From Promethearchaeota archaeon (GTDB taxonomy: Archaea > Asgardarchaeota > Lokiarchaeia > Sigyniarchaeales > SOKP01), in NCBI GenBank assembly GCA_019057865.1, contig JAHLWP010000004.1:100045-164044 (forward strand): 64,000 nucleotides of DNA, in the 5' to 3' direction. Within the stretch, counting starts at the first letter, position 1; every line of letters starts with the position of its first letter. A model generated the notes under the pieces. It did not search any database and was not told where the DNA came from. It was given only the letters and a program-made list of their open reading frames with translations. The position numbers and the translations under genes were made by a program. Below, piece by piece: positions 1 through 9,334 of this stretch.

Positions 1-5
1 AAAGT

Positions 6-37
6 TAAATCGTAAATAATTTAAATCGTAAATAATT
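6..37. repeat. Tandem 16-bp repeat, possible operator
   Basis: Two perfect head-to-tail copies of TAAATCGTAAATAATT occupy 6-21 and 22-37, ending 27 bases before the first start codon. A 14-base core, TCGTAAATAATTTC (26-39), recurs exactly at 21715-21728, in front of the ZIP transporter gene. The placement and phasing suggest a regulator binding site. That is inference, because the sequence is AT-rich and simple. Confidence 0.45.
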
Positions 38-64
38 TCTTTAGTAGAGGGATCCTTTTAAAAC

Positions 65-352
65 ATGGATTTTTTCTTAAAAAACTTGAAGGAAACAATT
101 GATGCTATAAATAAATTAATAGAAAATAACGTAAATATTGTAAACACTAAAAAAATAAGAAGATGTTATAACATTAAATCTTCAAATCGTTCAAAGATTA
201 ATTTTATTTGGAGATCATTGAATTACCTTGAAAAACAAGGAATTTTAGCAATTAATGGTGCCACAAACCCAAAAACTTATAAAATCACTGCAAATGAAAA
301 AATTAATGTTGAAAAGTTCCTTTCCCAGATTGATAAGAATGAAAAAATATAA
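65..352 (+). CDS. Small winged-helix-like protein
   Basis: A 95-residue basic protein of unknown role. The middle part (about residues 30-75) reads as a winged helix-turn-helix: helices, then RSLNYLEKQGILAI as a recognition-like helix, then a beta wing around NPKTYKIT. This resembles the small archaeal DNA-binding proteins that act as transcription regulators. The tandem 16-bp repeat just upstream (6-37) could be its own operator. The family is not identified by name, and the DNA-binding assignment rests on pattern only. Confidence 0.5.
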   Translation: MDFFLKNLKETIDAINKLIENNVNIVNTKKIRRCYNIKSSNRSKINFIWRSLNYLEKQGILAINGATNPKTYKITANEKINVEKFLSQIDKNEKI

Positions 353-376
353 AGTTCCTTCGAATTTTAAAACTCT

Positions 377-3115
377 TTAGATTAATTTCAAATTTTCGAG
401 CAAATCATAATACTTTTTCTTGGATTCTTTATCTTCTGGGTTTTTTATAAGTCTTTTTTGATAAAAGATTATATTTGGATATTTAATTTCTAAGTCATTG
501 AACAATTTAATCCAGCCATAAAAGACTTTCATATGTTCGTAAACTTCAATATCTTCTTCGAAAGATTTAATTTCTTTTTTTTCTTTAACATCTTTTGGTA
601 AACTCTTATATTTTTTAATGCTGAATCCTTGATCTCGTAGTAATTTTATATTCACCCTGCGGATAAACGATTCTAACCCATCTCTCCAAAAAATATATTT
701 TTCATTGAGTCGATCAATAGATTCTTCTACTGCTTTAATCTCCTTTGGATAGATCGTTTCATCCTTTTTAATTAGAATCTTCTTTATTTTTAGAAATTCT
801 AAATCGAATTTTTGAATATATGAATCCACCATCTTTGAAAATTCCTGCAAATTTGTGTTGTAGTCATTAGCAAATAATACTTCATCACTTGAAAATGTTA
901 ACGAATTTTCATCAAAATGTCCCCTCAATTTGCGTCTTTTAACTAAATCATCAAAGATAATCCTTAAAAATTTGATCTCTTCTTCAGATAATTTCTTACC
1001 ATAAAAAAGATCGTGAAAAGAGAAAAGAAAATTATTTTCTAGCATTAAATTCCGAATACCCCTTTCTGTGTAAAAAAGTATCTCATCTTCATTATTATAA
1101 AAAATTCCTTTTAATTTTCCATCTTTAAGTAAATCTTTAATTAATTCATCTATTAAATTTGATGTTATTTCAAAAGTTCCTAAAGAAAGATGATCAACGG
1201 ATCTCGATTTATCGATTAAAGTATATTTGATATCATTTTTAGCAGCCTTAATTTTTAATGGACTAAAAATTATAGTATCTCCTTTCTTTAAATAAGTTAA
1301 CCCTAAATCATTTAAAAATTCGATAAATTTATCATCTTCCATTCCTGTCTTGTCAAGATATTCACTTATTTTTATTTGTTTTTTATATTTGATCTCTTCT
1401 CCAATTAAACGAAGATTTTCGTCAATCTTTGTTAATATATGATTTTCTTCTATGTTCAATTCATTTGCCAATTCAATAATTTGCTCTTTTTTTTCTTCAT
1501 CTTCAGGGACTAAACTAATTTCGTCAATCCGCTCTTTTAAATACTTTGAATAATAAAAAATCTCTTTACTTTTATCCCAAATCCCACTTCTCAAATCAAC
1601 ATTATAATCTAAGATATCCATTAGTAATGTTTTTTTAATCAAAAATTTGTCTGATACCTTATTTATATTAAAAAATCCAACTAACTTTGAATTTTCAATT
1701 TCCGTTTTTATTTTTAACAAGCCTAAGTTAGTTAACCACTGGGTTCCTTTATGAAAGATAGATAAGTATTCTTTTGGTAAATTTTGAATTAATTTGATAA
1801 ATTCTCTATCTAATAATCTCTCTCGATATGATTTTAAATCAATAACAATATTTTTAGCCGCTTCTGAATTAATTTGTTCTTTTATTTTTTTTAATGAGTA
1901 ATAGGCATTTTTACTTTTTCCTAGTAACAGTTGCTTTTTTAAGGATTTAGCTATGGCTTGAATAAGATCGTGCAAAAATTTAGGTGGAAGATAATTATAA
2001 TTTTTTAAATTTACCATTCCATTTATTCGAAAATTGTTTATTAATTGCGATTTCAAATAATTATAAGGATAAAAATTCCCTAGATTTGAATAAAACCCAT
2101 TTATTACTTTCAAGTTAAGCAGTGTTTTTATGAAAATTTTTAATTCTGAATCACTTTCAATTATTTGAGAAAAATTGTTAAATATCTTTTCATGAGATAT
2201 TTTTTTATCTTCTTTGAAAAAATTAAGAAGTTTTTGCTTTTCAATCTCATAAATATAAATTACATCATCCTTTGATTTGACATAGAAATAAAATTTTTCA
2301 TCTTTAAGTGAAGATTTTTTAAAAATATTCATATAATCTCTTAAAGTTATTTCATTGTCCTTAGATATTGCTGTAAAGTTAATCTTTTTCATTAGAAATT
2401 GATTATCTAATAATTTAATTAACTCACTAAGTTTTTGATTTTCTAAATCGTATTCTTCCAGAAATGGATAGAATTTTTTAATAAGATTTGGCAACTCAAC
2501 AAAGATTTCAGAGTTTTTTTCATGAAAATGTGATTTTATCAATGATTTTGAAGCTTTTCTAAACTTATAGAGCTGATCAAAATTTAATTCAATGCAATAA
2601 CTAAGTAATTGCAATAAAGAGATAATATTATCATTGCTTTTTTCAACCATAAGGCTCTCTATAAATAAGTCTTTATTTGAAATGACTATTTCTTTGTCTT
2701 TTTTAACCAATTGTAATAAAAAATAATGAATATTATCTCTAACATCCTTAGATTCATCCAATAAAAATTGAATAAATTCAAGAGAGTATTTATTATAGTA
2801 TTTACTCTTAGCCATAATAGCAAATCCAATTAAAATAATTGAATTTATTTTGAGTTTACTATTATCAGAGTGGAGAAAACTTCCAACTTGTTCAATTAAA
2901 CTTTCAGAAATTAATTCAAAGTTTTTCTCTGCTAAAATACTTAAGATATAAGTTATAGGTATAGCGAGCGACTCTTGATTGATTAATAAGTCTTCTAATT
3001 CATTAATTATTTTTGATACTTTTGTAATCTTATTCTTCTCTAGATATTTATTTAGTCTATCAACAATGAAAATGAGATTATTGTTTTCAAATTCTTCCAG
3101 ATTGAACATATACAA
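377..3115 (-). CDS. Large HEAT-like and tandem winged-helix protein
   Basis: A 912-residue cytosolic protein without signal peptide or membrane segments. Residues about 1-200 are regular amphipathic helix pairs (HEAT/ARM-like). The rest contains several winged-helix-like units; the clearest has a helix pair followed by DGKLKGIFYNN (around residue 660), and a second has RRKLRGHFDEN (about 730). This helical N-terminus plus serial winged helices with a 'K/RLKG' turn recalls PCI-type proteins and the eukaryotic UFM1 ligase UFL1. That comparison is only a hypothesis from pattern. No catalytic motif is visible. The gene converges on the small gene at 65-352 and lies 13 bases downstream of the HAD gene on the same strand, so the two may be co-transcribed. 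Confidence 0.5.
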   Translation of the reverse strand: MYMFNLEEFENNNLIFIVDRLNKYLEKNKITKVSKIINELEDLLINQESLAIPITYILSILAEKNFELISESLIEQVGSFLHSDNSKLKINSIILIGFAIMAKSKYYNKYSLEFIQFLLDESKDVRDNIHYFLLQLVKKDKEIVISNKDLFIESLMVEKSNDNIISLLQLLSYCIELNFDQLYKFRKASKSLIKSHFHEKNSEIFVELPNLIKKFYPFLEEYDLENQKLSELIKLLDNQFLMKKINFTAISKDNEITLRDYMNIFKKSSLKDEKFYFYVKSKDDVIYIYEIEKQKLLNFFKEDKKISHEKIFNNFSQIIESDSELKIFIKTLLNLKVINGFYSNLGNFYPYNYLKSQLINNFRINGMVNLKNYNYLPPKFLHDLIQAIAKSLKKQLLLGKSKNAYYSLKKIKEQINSEAAKNIVIDLKSYRERLLDREFIKLIQNLPKEYLSIFHKGTQWLTNLGLLKIKTEIENSKLVGFFNINKVSDKFLIKKTLLMDILDYNVDLRSGIWDKSKEIFYYSKYLKERIDEISLVPEDEEKKEQIIELANELNIEENHILTKIDENLRLIGEEIKYKKQIKISEYLDKTGMEDDKFIEFLNDLGLTYLKKGDTIIFSPLKIKAAKNDIKYTLIDKSRSVDHLSLGTFEITSNLIDELIKDLLKDGKLKGIFYNNEDEILFYTERGIRNLMLENNFLFSFHDLFYGKKLSEEEIKFLRIIFDDLVKRRKLRGHFDENSLTFSSDEVLFANDYNTNLQEFSKMVDSYIQKFDLEFLKIKKILIKKDETIYPKEIKAVEESIDRLNEKYIFWRDGLESFIRRVNIKLLRDQGFSIKKYKSLPKDVKEKKEIKSFEEDIEVYEHMKVFYGWIKLFNDLEIKYPNIIFYQKRLIKNPEDKESKKKYYDLLENLKLI

Positions 3116-3128
3116 AAATCTTAAATGT

Positions 3129-3857
3129 TTACTGAATTAAGTATTTTTTGAATGGTTGGATTTCTAAAAGATTCTTAATATCTTGAAGAATAATCATTGG
3201 ATTGGATTTCTCTAAGTCATGTTTATTACCATGACCAGTTAGTAAAGCAATACTATTTACTCCTGAATTTTTAGCACATTCAATATCAGGAGGTAAATCT
3301 CCAATATAAAATACATTTTCTTTATTTATTGAAGAAATTTTTACTTCTTTTTTAATTTTCTTCAAAGCTGCAATTATTGGATATGCATTTGGTTTTCTAT
3401 AAGGAGTATCATCTCGAGAAATGAAAACAGAAAAGAATTTATCTAAATTAAGTCTCCTTCTAAAATCATTTAACCTTTCTCCACTTGTATTTGATACAAT
3501 TCCCAGAAGTAAACCTCCTTTTTTAAGTCTAATTAAAACTTTTTCTAAATTTTGTGTTAAAGTTTCATATTTCTCATATTTAGGATAGGATCGTCTAAAC
3601 CTAATAAAAAATAAAATTCTTCTCCATCTACTAGGGATATAAGGCTTATATACTCTGTATGCCTTAAATAATGCTTTAATTCTATTTTTTGAATCGGCTT
3701 CTTCAAAAAGACGAGCTAAATCAATAAGCCTTAAATTTTTTGTATTTTGCCATTTATAAAATTTTTTTCTTAAATACTTTAAAGCGGTATATTCGAGAGC
3801 TTTTTGAGTTATGATTACGCCATCAAAATCAAACAGAAGAATTGGAGGGTGAGACAT
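3129..3857 (-). CDS. HAD-superfamily hydrolase
   Basis: A soluble phosphatase-like enzyme of 242 residues from the ATG used here. All four HAD motifs are visible: DFDGV with nucleophile D10 and acid D12; VSNTSG with S122; the lysine in YRKPNAYP (K155); and the metal-binding GDLPPD (D187, D191). The helical insertion after motif I is a C1-type cap, as in phosphoglycolate phosphatases. The natural substrate cannot be told. An upstream GTG at 3887 would add ten residues, but the ATG at 3857 puts the first Asp in its usual place near residue 10. The gene overlaps nothing and sits 13 bases from the downstream HEAT/winged-helix gene. Confidence 0.85.
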   Translation of the reverse strand: MSHPPILLFDFDGVIITQKALEYTALKYLRKKFYKWQNTKNLRLIDLARLFEEADSKNRIKALFKAYRVYKPYIPSRWRRILFFIRFRRSYPKYEKYETLTQNLEKVLIRLKKGGLLLGIVSNTSGERLNDFRRRLNLDKFFSVFISRDDTPYRKPNAYPIIAALKKIKKEVKISSINKENVFYIGDLPPDIECAKNSGVNSIALLTGHGNKHDLEKSNPMIILQDIKNLLEIQPFKKYLIQ

Positions 3858-4036
3858 AATGTGTATTTTAAAAGTGAGATTTAACACTTAAATTTAATCA
3901 TTATTATCATATAATAATAAAATTCATTTCTATTTGATAAGAAGAATCATAAAAAAAATAAGAAAAATATAAAAGAAATAAAAAAATAAATTTAATTTAA
4001 TTATTGCGACACCCAGAGATTTCTTGGTATGATAAA

Positions 4037-4705
4037 TCACGAATCTACTTCGTCGGGTTCAACACTAACATGAGATAACAGCCAATCGATGTGTTCTTCT
4101 TTTTTGTTGATATTAAGAACTGTTGGTAAATGAATAACCTCATCTGCTCTTCCTGGTAATAAAGTTAATGAACCTGCTCTCAGTAAAAAGTATTCAAAAA
4201 CATCAGGAATTTCTTTTTTTAGACGTAGGCTTTTTACGGGATATCTTTCAGCAGAGCTAAAAATACCAGATTTGTGGTATATTTCATTCCGTTCTAATTT
4301 CCAATAATCGAATCTAGAGCTAAGAATAACGAATCCTAAAATAATTGCAAGGATTATTGTGGTAGTAAGATAGAATCCTTCAGTTAATCCTAGATTGAAG
4401 TCTCCAAAACTTATATCTACAGCAATATTCGGTAAGACAAAAAATGCCAATACTAAAAGTACAATAACTATTGCCAGAACCATAACAAAGAATTTAGTCG
4501 AAGAAAAGTCAAAAGCGGTTATGAACAGATTTGTGAAAAATACAATCATCCATACTGTCCCTAACCAACCAATAGGTTTGTCACCAAAGAGCTGAATTAA
4601 CCACCAAAAAAAAGAAACTAGAAGTAATGGCCAAAAGAATATGATTTTAGGATAAGATCTTAGATAGATCTCACTTGGGTGTTTAGGTTTTTTTTTTTCA
4701 GACAT
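4037..4705 (-). CDS. PH-like domain membrane protein, copy 1
   Basis: A 222-residue protein with a short charged N-terminus, four predicted membrane helices (about residues 20-140), then a soluble domain of about 80 residues. The tail begins RFDYWKLERNEIYHKSGIF and continues through RYPVKSLRLKKEIPD and FEYFLLRAGSLTLL. This matches the bacterial/archaeal PH-like membrane protein pattern (DUF304/bPH type), in which the PH fold sits behind membrane helices. It is clearly paralogous to the next gene (4923-5606), with the same helix layout and the motif RFDYxKxERNExYHKxGIF. Tandem duplication is the simplest explanation. Function in the membrane is unknown. Confidence 0.7.
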   Translation of the reverse strand: MSEKKKPKHPSEIYLRSYPKIIFFWPLLLVSFFWWLIQLFGDKPIGWLGTVWMIVFFTNLFITAFDFSSTKFFVMVLAIVIVLLVLAFFVLPNIAVDISFGDFNLGLTEGFYLTTTIILAIILGFVILSSRFDYWKLERNEIYHKSGIFSSAERYPVKSLRLKKEIPDVFEYFLLRAGSLTLLPGRADEVIHLPTVLNINKKEEHIDWLLSHVSVEPDEVDS

Positions 4706-4922
4706 AAATTTTCACTATTTTTTTAAAAGTTTTTAATTTAAATAATAGGATTATTAAAATAAAAGATAGATGTGTTATTTAAATATTTTTATCATTTTGA
4801 TTGACTTAAAAATAGTATTGATATCTTAATTACTAAGCTATTTAATCTATAAGTATAAAAAAAAGCATGGATAGTACATATAGTTTGACTTATAAATAGC
4901 TGGATTAGTTATTATAGAAGTC

Positions 4923-5606
4923 TTAATCAACAGCAACTTGGAGATGACTCAAAAGATCATCAATTTGCTCAATTTTTTTCTTTACGTTTAGGACTGTATT
5001 AAGAATAACGATTTTATTCTTCCATATCATACTAATAGTACCTGCTTTTAACATCATATATTCAAATAAATCCGGAATTTCTTTCTTGATCCTTAAACCT
5101 CTAACTGGAAATCGCTCAGTTGTCACAGAAAAAATGCCTTTCTTATGATAAACTTCGTTTCTCTCAATTTTGTAATAATCAAATCTAGTTGTAATAAAAA
5201 TCAGTCCTAAAATCAATCCTAAAATTATGGTCATTATCATATAGAACTCTGCCGGAAGTCCAAGATTAAAATCCTCCCCAAGAACTCCTTCTTGTTCCAA
5301 AGTAGGAATTAAACTAAAAAAAATAACTAACAAAACAACAATAATAGTAATGAGAATTAAAACTAAGACTCTATATGATGGAAAATCTAATACAGTTACA
5401 CTAAAATTTCCAAAAAATATAATTATCCAAATCCCACCAAGCCAAGCGTTTAACTCCTCCTCTAGAAACAGTTGAATTATCCAAAATAGTATCGATAATA
5501 CAAACAAGGGTAAGAAAAATATTCCTTTTGAAAAATTTCTTAAAATTATTACGTCCTTTCCCATTGAACTATTATTCTTTTTGTTAATTTCTTCCATATT
5601 AATCAT
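4923..5606 (-). CDS. PH-like domain membrane protein, copy 2
   Basis: A 227-residue paralogue of the protein at 4037-4705. It has four membrane helices (about residues 25-145) followed by the PH-like tail with RFDYYKIERNEVYHKKGIF, RFPVRGLRIKKEIPD and FEYMMLKAGTISMI. The C-terminal helix ends IDDLLSHLQVAVD, matching the WLLSH helix of copy 1. An alternative ATG lies three codons in (MEEINKK). The two copies are 217 bases apart on the same strand. That spacing has AT-rich, promoter-like sequence, so each copy may be transcribed separately. Confidence 0.7.
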   Translation of the reverse strand: MINMEEINKKNNSSMGKDVIILRNFSKGIFFLPLFVLSILFWIIQLFLEEELNAWLGGIWIIIFFGNFSVTVLDFPSYRVLVLILITIIVVLLVIFFSLIPTLEQEGVLGEDFNLGLPAEFYMIMTIILGLILGLIFITTRFDYYKIERNEVYHKKGIFSVTTERFPVRGLRIKKEIPDLFEYMMLKAGTISMIWKNKIVILNTVLNVKKKIEQIDDLLSHLQVAVD

Positions 5607-5701
5607 ATTCTAATTAAAATTTTCATATAATGGGGCTTTTATTAATTTTCTATATAACACTTAAATTAAAAAAAATTTCTATTCCCTAATTATAAATATT
5701 T

Positions 5702-6451
5702 TTAATAAAATGATCTAATAGATCTAACCATCCGATAAGAAAGCTCTATTTGTTGGTTTCCATTTTCACTAATACCCATATGACCAGGAAGAAGATATTT
5801 TACATCTAAATTATTTACAAACTTTATTGATTCGATTAATTTATTTAAGGATCCTCCAGGAAAATCATATCTCCCAAAACTCCCACCTGTAAATACTAAA
5901 TCTCCCGGAATCAATATTCTATGATTTGGTTCATAATAACTTATCGAACCAAGAGAATGTCCCGGAGTATAATGAATCTGAAAAGTAAATCCAGGAAAAA
6001 TTTGAACTTCTGTTAAGCCATTAAGGTCAATAATTTCTAATGGTTCTATTTCTATACCAAACATTTCTGGTCCAATTCCCCAATCTCCGGGAAAAATTTT
6101 GGATTCATTACCTCCCTTTAAGATATTAGCAGTATCACCGTAAGCAAAAATCTTAGGAGGATTTTCTTTCATAACCTCCATTATTTTATAGACTCCTAGA
6201 ACATGGTCAACATGTTCATGTGTGAGATATACCTTAGTTATATTATTAGGATCTAAATTTATTTTTTTCATTCCATCAAATAAACCTTTTAGACTTGCCC
6301 CATTGCCTGTATCAAATAGAGCTAGTTCATCAGAATTTTGATCTACAATAATATATTGATTGCAATCTAGCATTTGGTTTTCTGGGAAATAAAATAAATT
6401 ATTAAAGACTTTTCTTCCTTCCTTTATTGTACTAGTTCTAGGTATATACAT
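5702..6451 (-). CDS. Metallo-beta-lactamase-fold hydrolase
   Basis: A 249-residue glyoxalase II-like hydrolase of the MBL superfamily, cytosolic. The metal ligands are complete: THEHVDH (H78, H80, D82, H83), H165 in YTPGHS, D184 in IPGD and H224 in LLPGH. Family members hydrolyse thioesters, lactones or phosphodiesters; the substrate here cannot be assigned. The gene is divergent from the ModE-like regulator gene at 6565 across a 113-base gap that may carry both promoters, so the regulator could control it. That link is inferred from position only. Confidence 0.85.
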   Translation of the reverse strand: MYIPRTSTIKEGRKVFNNLFYFPENQMLDCNQYIIVDQNSDELALFDTGNGASLKGLFDGMKKINLDPNNITKVYLTHEHVDHVLGVYKIMEVMKENPPKIFAYGDTANILKGGNESKIFPGDWGIGPEMFGIEIEPLEIIDLNGLTEVQIFPGFTFQIHYTPGHSLGSISYYEPNHRILIPGDLVFTGGSFGRYDFPGGSLNKLIESIKFVNNLDVKYLLPGHMGISENGNQQIELSYRMVRSIRSFY

Positions 6452-6564
6452 AAATTCAAACCATTAATTAATAAAAAATTAAAAATCTCCTAACTTTAAT
6501 GTTTTTCTGTTAAAAGATATAATAAAATAATTAAATAAAAATAATCTAAAAATAATTAATAATT

Positions 6565-6945
6565 ATGTCTAAAGAACCCAAAATTGAAGATTTAAAATCC
6601 AAAATAAGTTTTGGTATTAAAATCTGGTTAGAATTCGAGAATAAAAGTATATTGGGTTCGGGATGGGCTAAATTATTAGAAAGAATTGAAAAAAGTAAAG
6701 AAGGGTCATTAACTCAAGCAGCCAAAGAATGTAATTACTCATATAAGTATGCTTGGAATATTCTAAAGAGGATTGAGAAAAGAACAGGTATGAGCCCCGT
6801 TGATACCAGTAAAGGCGGGAGTGGAGGTGGAGGCTATGTAAAAATAAATGTATGGGGTAGATTTCTTTTAAAGTCTTACAATGAATATCTAGAAGAAATT
6901 AGAAAAGCTGAGAAGAGACTTGGTGAATTGATGAAAATCAATTAA
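6565..6945 (+). CDS. ModE/LysR-type N-terminal winged-helix regulator
   Basis: A 126-residue DNA-binding protein that looks like the stand-alone N-terminal domain of ModE-type molybdenum regulators. It has a basic helix-turn-helix TQAAKECNYSYKYAWNILKRIEKRTG, then a Gly-rich wing GGSGGGG (about residues 87-93), then a dimerising C-terminal helix. The ModE molybdate-binding domain is absent, as in many archaeal short forms. It may act on the divergent MBL gene or on the CBS gene that follows 87 bases later. The ligand, if any, is not apparent. Confidence 0.75.
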   Translation: MSKEPKIEDLKSKISFGIKIWLEFENKSILGSGWAKLLERIEKSKEGSLTQAAKECNYSYKYAWNILKRIEKRTGMSPVDTSKGGSGGGGYVKINVWGRFLLKSYNEYLEEIRKAEKRLGELMKIN

Positions 6946-7032
6946 TAATTACATTTTAATTTTAAAATTGATTATTTCTAACAAAGGATTAGAAATATAA
7001 TACTGTTTTAAAAAATCATTAGATAGAATAGA

Positions 7033-7461
7033 ATGGTAGAAGATAAATTAAATAAATTCGGGGAAATTAAAGTATCTGAAATTATGATTTATAATCCACT
7101 TTATGTAACTCCTGATGAGAAAATCAGTACAACAGAACTTCTAATGTTAAGAAAAAATATTGGAGGTCTTCCCGTTGTAAAAGATACTATAAAAAAACAG
7201 CTAGTTGGAATTATAACACAAAGAGACATCCGATTAGCTAGATTTGCTATGAACCTAGAATCTCCAAATAAAACTGTTAAAGATTTGATGACTCCAGAAC
7301 CATTTGTCGTTAAAAAGGATACCACTATAAAGTACGCTTTAGCGCTTATGTTTGATAAAAAAATTGAACGTTTACCAGTAGTAAATGAGAATAATGAATT
7401 AATTGGATTATTATTACAAACCAATATTCTCAAATCATTATTAGAACATCTAAAACAATAG
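7033..7461 (+). CDS. CBS-domain pair protein
   Basis: A 142-residue protein that is one complete Bateman module. The first CBS repeat starts KVSEIMIYNPLYVTPDEKIS and ends LVGIITQRDIRLA. The second starts VKDLMTPEPFVVKKDTTIK and ends LIGLLLQTNILKSLL. Such stand-alone CBS pairs bind adenine nucleotides (AMP, ATP, SAM) and act as energy sensors on partner proteins. No fused effector is present. The neighbours are a ModE-like regulator upstream and the actin-related gene downstream, with no evident operon link. Confidence 0.85.
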   Translation: MVEDKLNKFGEIKVSEIMIYNPLYVTPDEKISTTELLMLRKNIGGLPVVKDTIKKQLVGIITQRDIRLARFAMNLESPNKTVKDLMTPEPFVVKKDTTIKYALALMFDKKIERLPVVNENNELIGLLLQTNILKSLLEHLKQ

Positions 7462-7614
7462 TTCTATAAAATGAATATAGTAACTCATTTTTTGAAAAAT
7501 TTCTGTGTAAAAAGAAATATAATTAAGAATTTTATTATTATAATATTATATTATCATTAAAGAAGTTTTAATGATTATTAGGAAATTAGAATAGAATAAC
7601 AATTTTGATCTAGG

Positions 7615-9144
7615 ATGGCAATACCTCTACCCGGAACGCCGATAATAATTGACATTGGTTCAGTATATGTAAAAATTGGTTTTGCTGGAGAACCTAGCCC
7701 TAGATTTGTATTCCCATGCATTACTGGAACAGAAAAATATAAAGCTGTACTAGTTGACGTTGGAGCGCGCAGTATATATGTTGGTAATGATGCAGAACGT
7801 ATGCGCGGTGTGTTAAAGATAAAATATCCAATACAGAGAGGCACAATTATGGATTGGAATAGTTATTATGAGATCTTAAATTATATCTTTTACACATTAT
7901 TAAGAATTGACAACCTCTATGATTATCCTGTTTTTTATACTGAAGCGCCATTTGTACAAAAAGAAACTAAGGAATATATTGCAAGAGTTCTATTTGAAAC
8001 GCATAGAGTTAAAAGTTTAATGATGATGTCAACACCATTATTGTCAATATTTAGTGTTGGTCTTACATCAGGTTTGGTTATAGAAAGTGGTGATGGATTA
8101 ACCTGGGTTGTTCCAGTTGTTAATGGAAAAATAGTCCATCAAGCAGTCCAACAGATAAAGCTTGCGGGTATTGATGTTAATCAAAACTTAAAAAATCTAT
8201 TAATGAGGGAAGGGATAAGCATAGCATCTTCGGCAGTCGATGAAATAGTTAGGGAAATTAAGGAAAAAAATTGTTATTTCATTTTAGATCCACAAAAATC
8301 TCCTACTACAAGGGATAAATTAAGTTATTCTATGCCTGATGGGGCGAGTTTAAAAATCCCTAGTCATGTCCTCCATGAAGCTCCTGAAGTTTTATTTAAT
8401 CCTAGTATATTAGGATATGGTAATGTTCAAAGCATTCAAGAAGCTATTATTACTTGTTTAAAAATTATGGATAAACAATATTGGAGTGAACTTTTATCTC
8501 ATATAGTATTTTCAGGAGGAAATCTTTCATATAGTGGTTTTCAAGAAAGATTTGAATCAGAATTAGATAAACTTCTCCCCCAGTTAGGGCGTATTCCTAA
8601 ACCAATTACTCCAATGTCTGCTGTTAAAAGTGAATTAATAAAATTACAAGCAATGGAAATTAAGAAGAAAAAAGAAGATACATGTCCTCAATGTGGAGCT
8701 TATGTGGATTTAAGCACTGGAATAGAATATTGTCCCTCTTGTAACGCTCGAATGGTAGTACCTGAAATAAAAATTGGCCCTGAAGTAGAGAAAGAAAAAA
8801 AATTGAAAAAAGGAATCACGGTTAGATGCCCAAAATGTAAAAAAGAAATAAAAGATCCTTCCTCGGTTTTCTGCCCTTATTGTGGAAGAACCATCGAGGA
8901 ATTAGAGAAAGTTGTTATTCCCGAAAAAGTTAGTAAAAAAACTCCTGCTCAAGAATTTTCTGAATTTTTTGAATCTGCAAATAAACTCCTTAGATTTTTT
9001 GTTCCAGATAATCTTCAATATGCAATTTTTAATGGAGCAGCGATTTTAGGTAGTCTCCCTAGTTTTTTACAACTTTTTATTACTTATGAACAATTCCAAT
9101 CTGATAAAAATTTATTATATCGAGATATCAGCGAAATACTTTAA
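7615..9144 (+). CDS. Actin-related protein with two inserted zinc ribbons
   Basis: A 509-residue actin-superfamily protein, about 135 residues longer than actin. Visible actin landmarks: the phosphate-1 loop IIIDIGSVYVKIGFAGEPSP, YVGNDAERMRG, KYPIQRGTIMDWN, TEAPFVQKETKE, the phosphate-2 loop ESGDGLTWVVP, EIVREIKEKNCYFILD, SYSMPDGASL, and the adenine-site FSGGNLSYSGFQERF. Then come two CxxC-type zinc ribbons (C357/C360/C373/C376 and C405/C408/C420/C423) and a linker. The actin fold resumes with LQYAIFNGAAILGSLPSFLQLFIT, matching the 'YSVWIGGSILASL' strand of actin. The ribbons therefore sit in subdomain 3 and do not break the nucleotide site. ATP binding is likely. Polymerisation cannot be judged from sequence. 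It is closer in wording to eukaryotic actin/Arp than to crenactin. Confidence 0.9.
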   Translation: MAIPLPGTPIIIDIGSVYVKIGFAGEPSPRFVFPCITGTEKYKAVLVDVGARSIYVGNDAERMRGVLKIKYPIQRGTIMDWNSYYEILNYIFYTLLRIDNLYDYPVFYTEAPFVQKETKEYIARVLFETHRVKSLMMMSTPLLSIFSVGLTSGLVIESGDGLTWVVPVVNGKIVHQAVQQIKLAGIDVNQNLKNLLMREGISIASSAVDEIVREIKEKNCYFILDPQKSPTTRDKLSYSMPDGASLKIPSHVLHEAPEVLFNPSILGYGNVQSIQEAIITCLKIMDKQYWSELLSHIVFSGGNLSYSGFQERFESELDKLLPQLGRIPKPITPMSAVKSELIKLQAMEIKKKKEDTCPQCGAYVDLSTGIEYCPSCNARMVVPEIKIGPEVEKEKKLKKGITVRCPKCKKEIKDPSSVFCPYCGRTIEELEKVVIPEKVSKKTPAQEFSEFFESANKLLRFFVPDNLQYAIFNGAAILGSLPSFLQLFITYEQFQSDKNLLYRDISEIL

Positions 9145-9334
9145 ACTTATAAATAAATTTTCCAGATTTTATATACAAAAAAATTTCTATATATAAATCT
9201 CATCTCAATATTTAATATTCTTTTACGTTGAAATTTTGATATAAAATCAATTAATTATAGTTAATTTTTAATTCCAAGTTAAATTTTAGAAATTAAAATT
9301 TAGTTATTCAGAATCATATTAAGGTTTTCTATAA

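Noticed and set aside
3858..3887. Ten-residue N-terminal extension of the HAD hydrolase from GTG
   Set aside because: The extension is not family-like and the ATG at 3857 places the nucleophile Asp at the usual distance.
7101..7433. Minus-strand frame of 110 codons
   Set aside because: Antisense shadow of the CBS-domain gene, whose motifs are clear on the plus strand.
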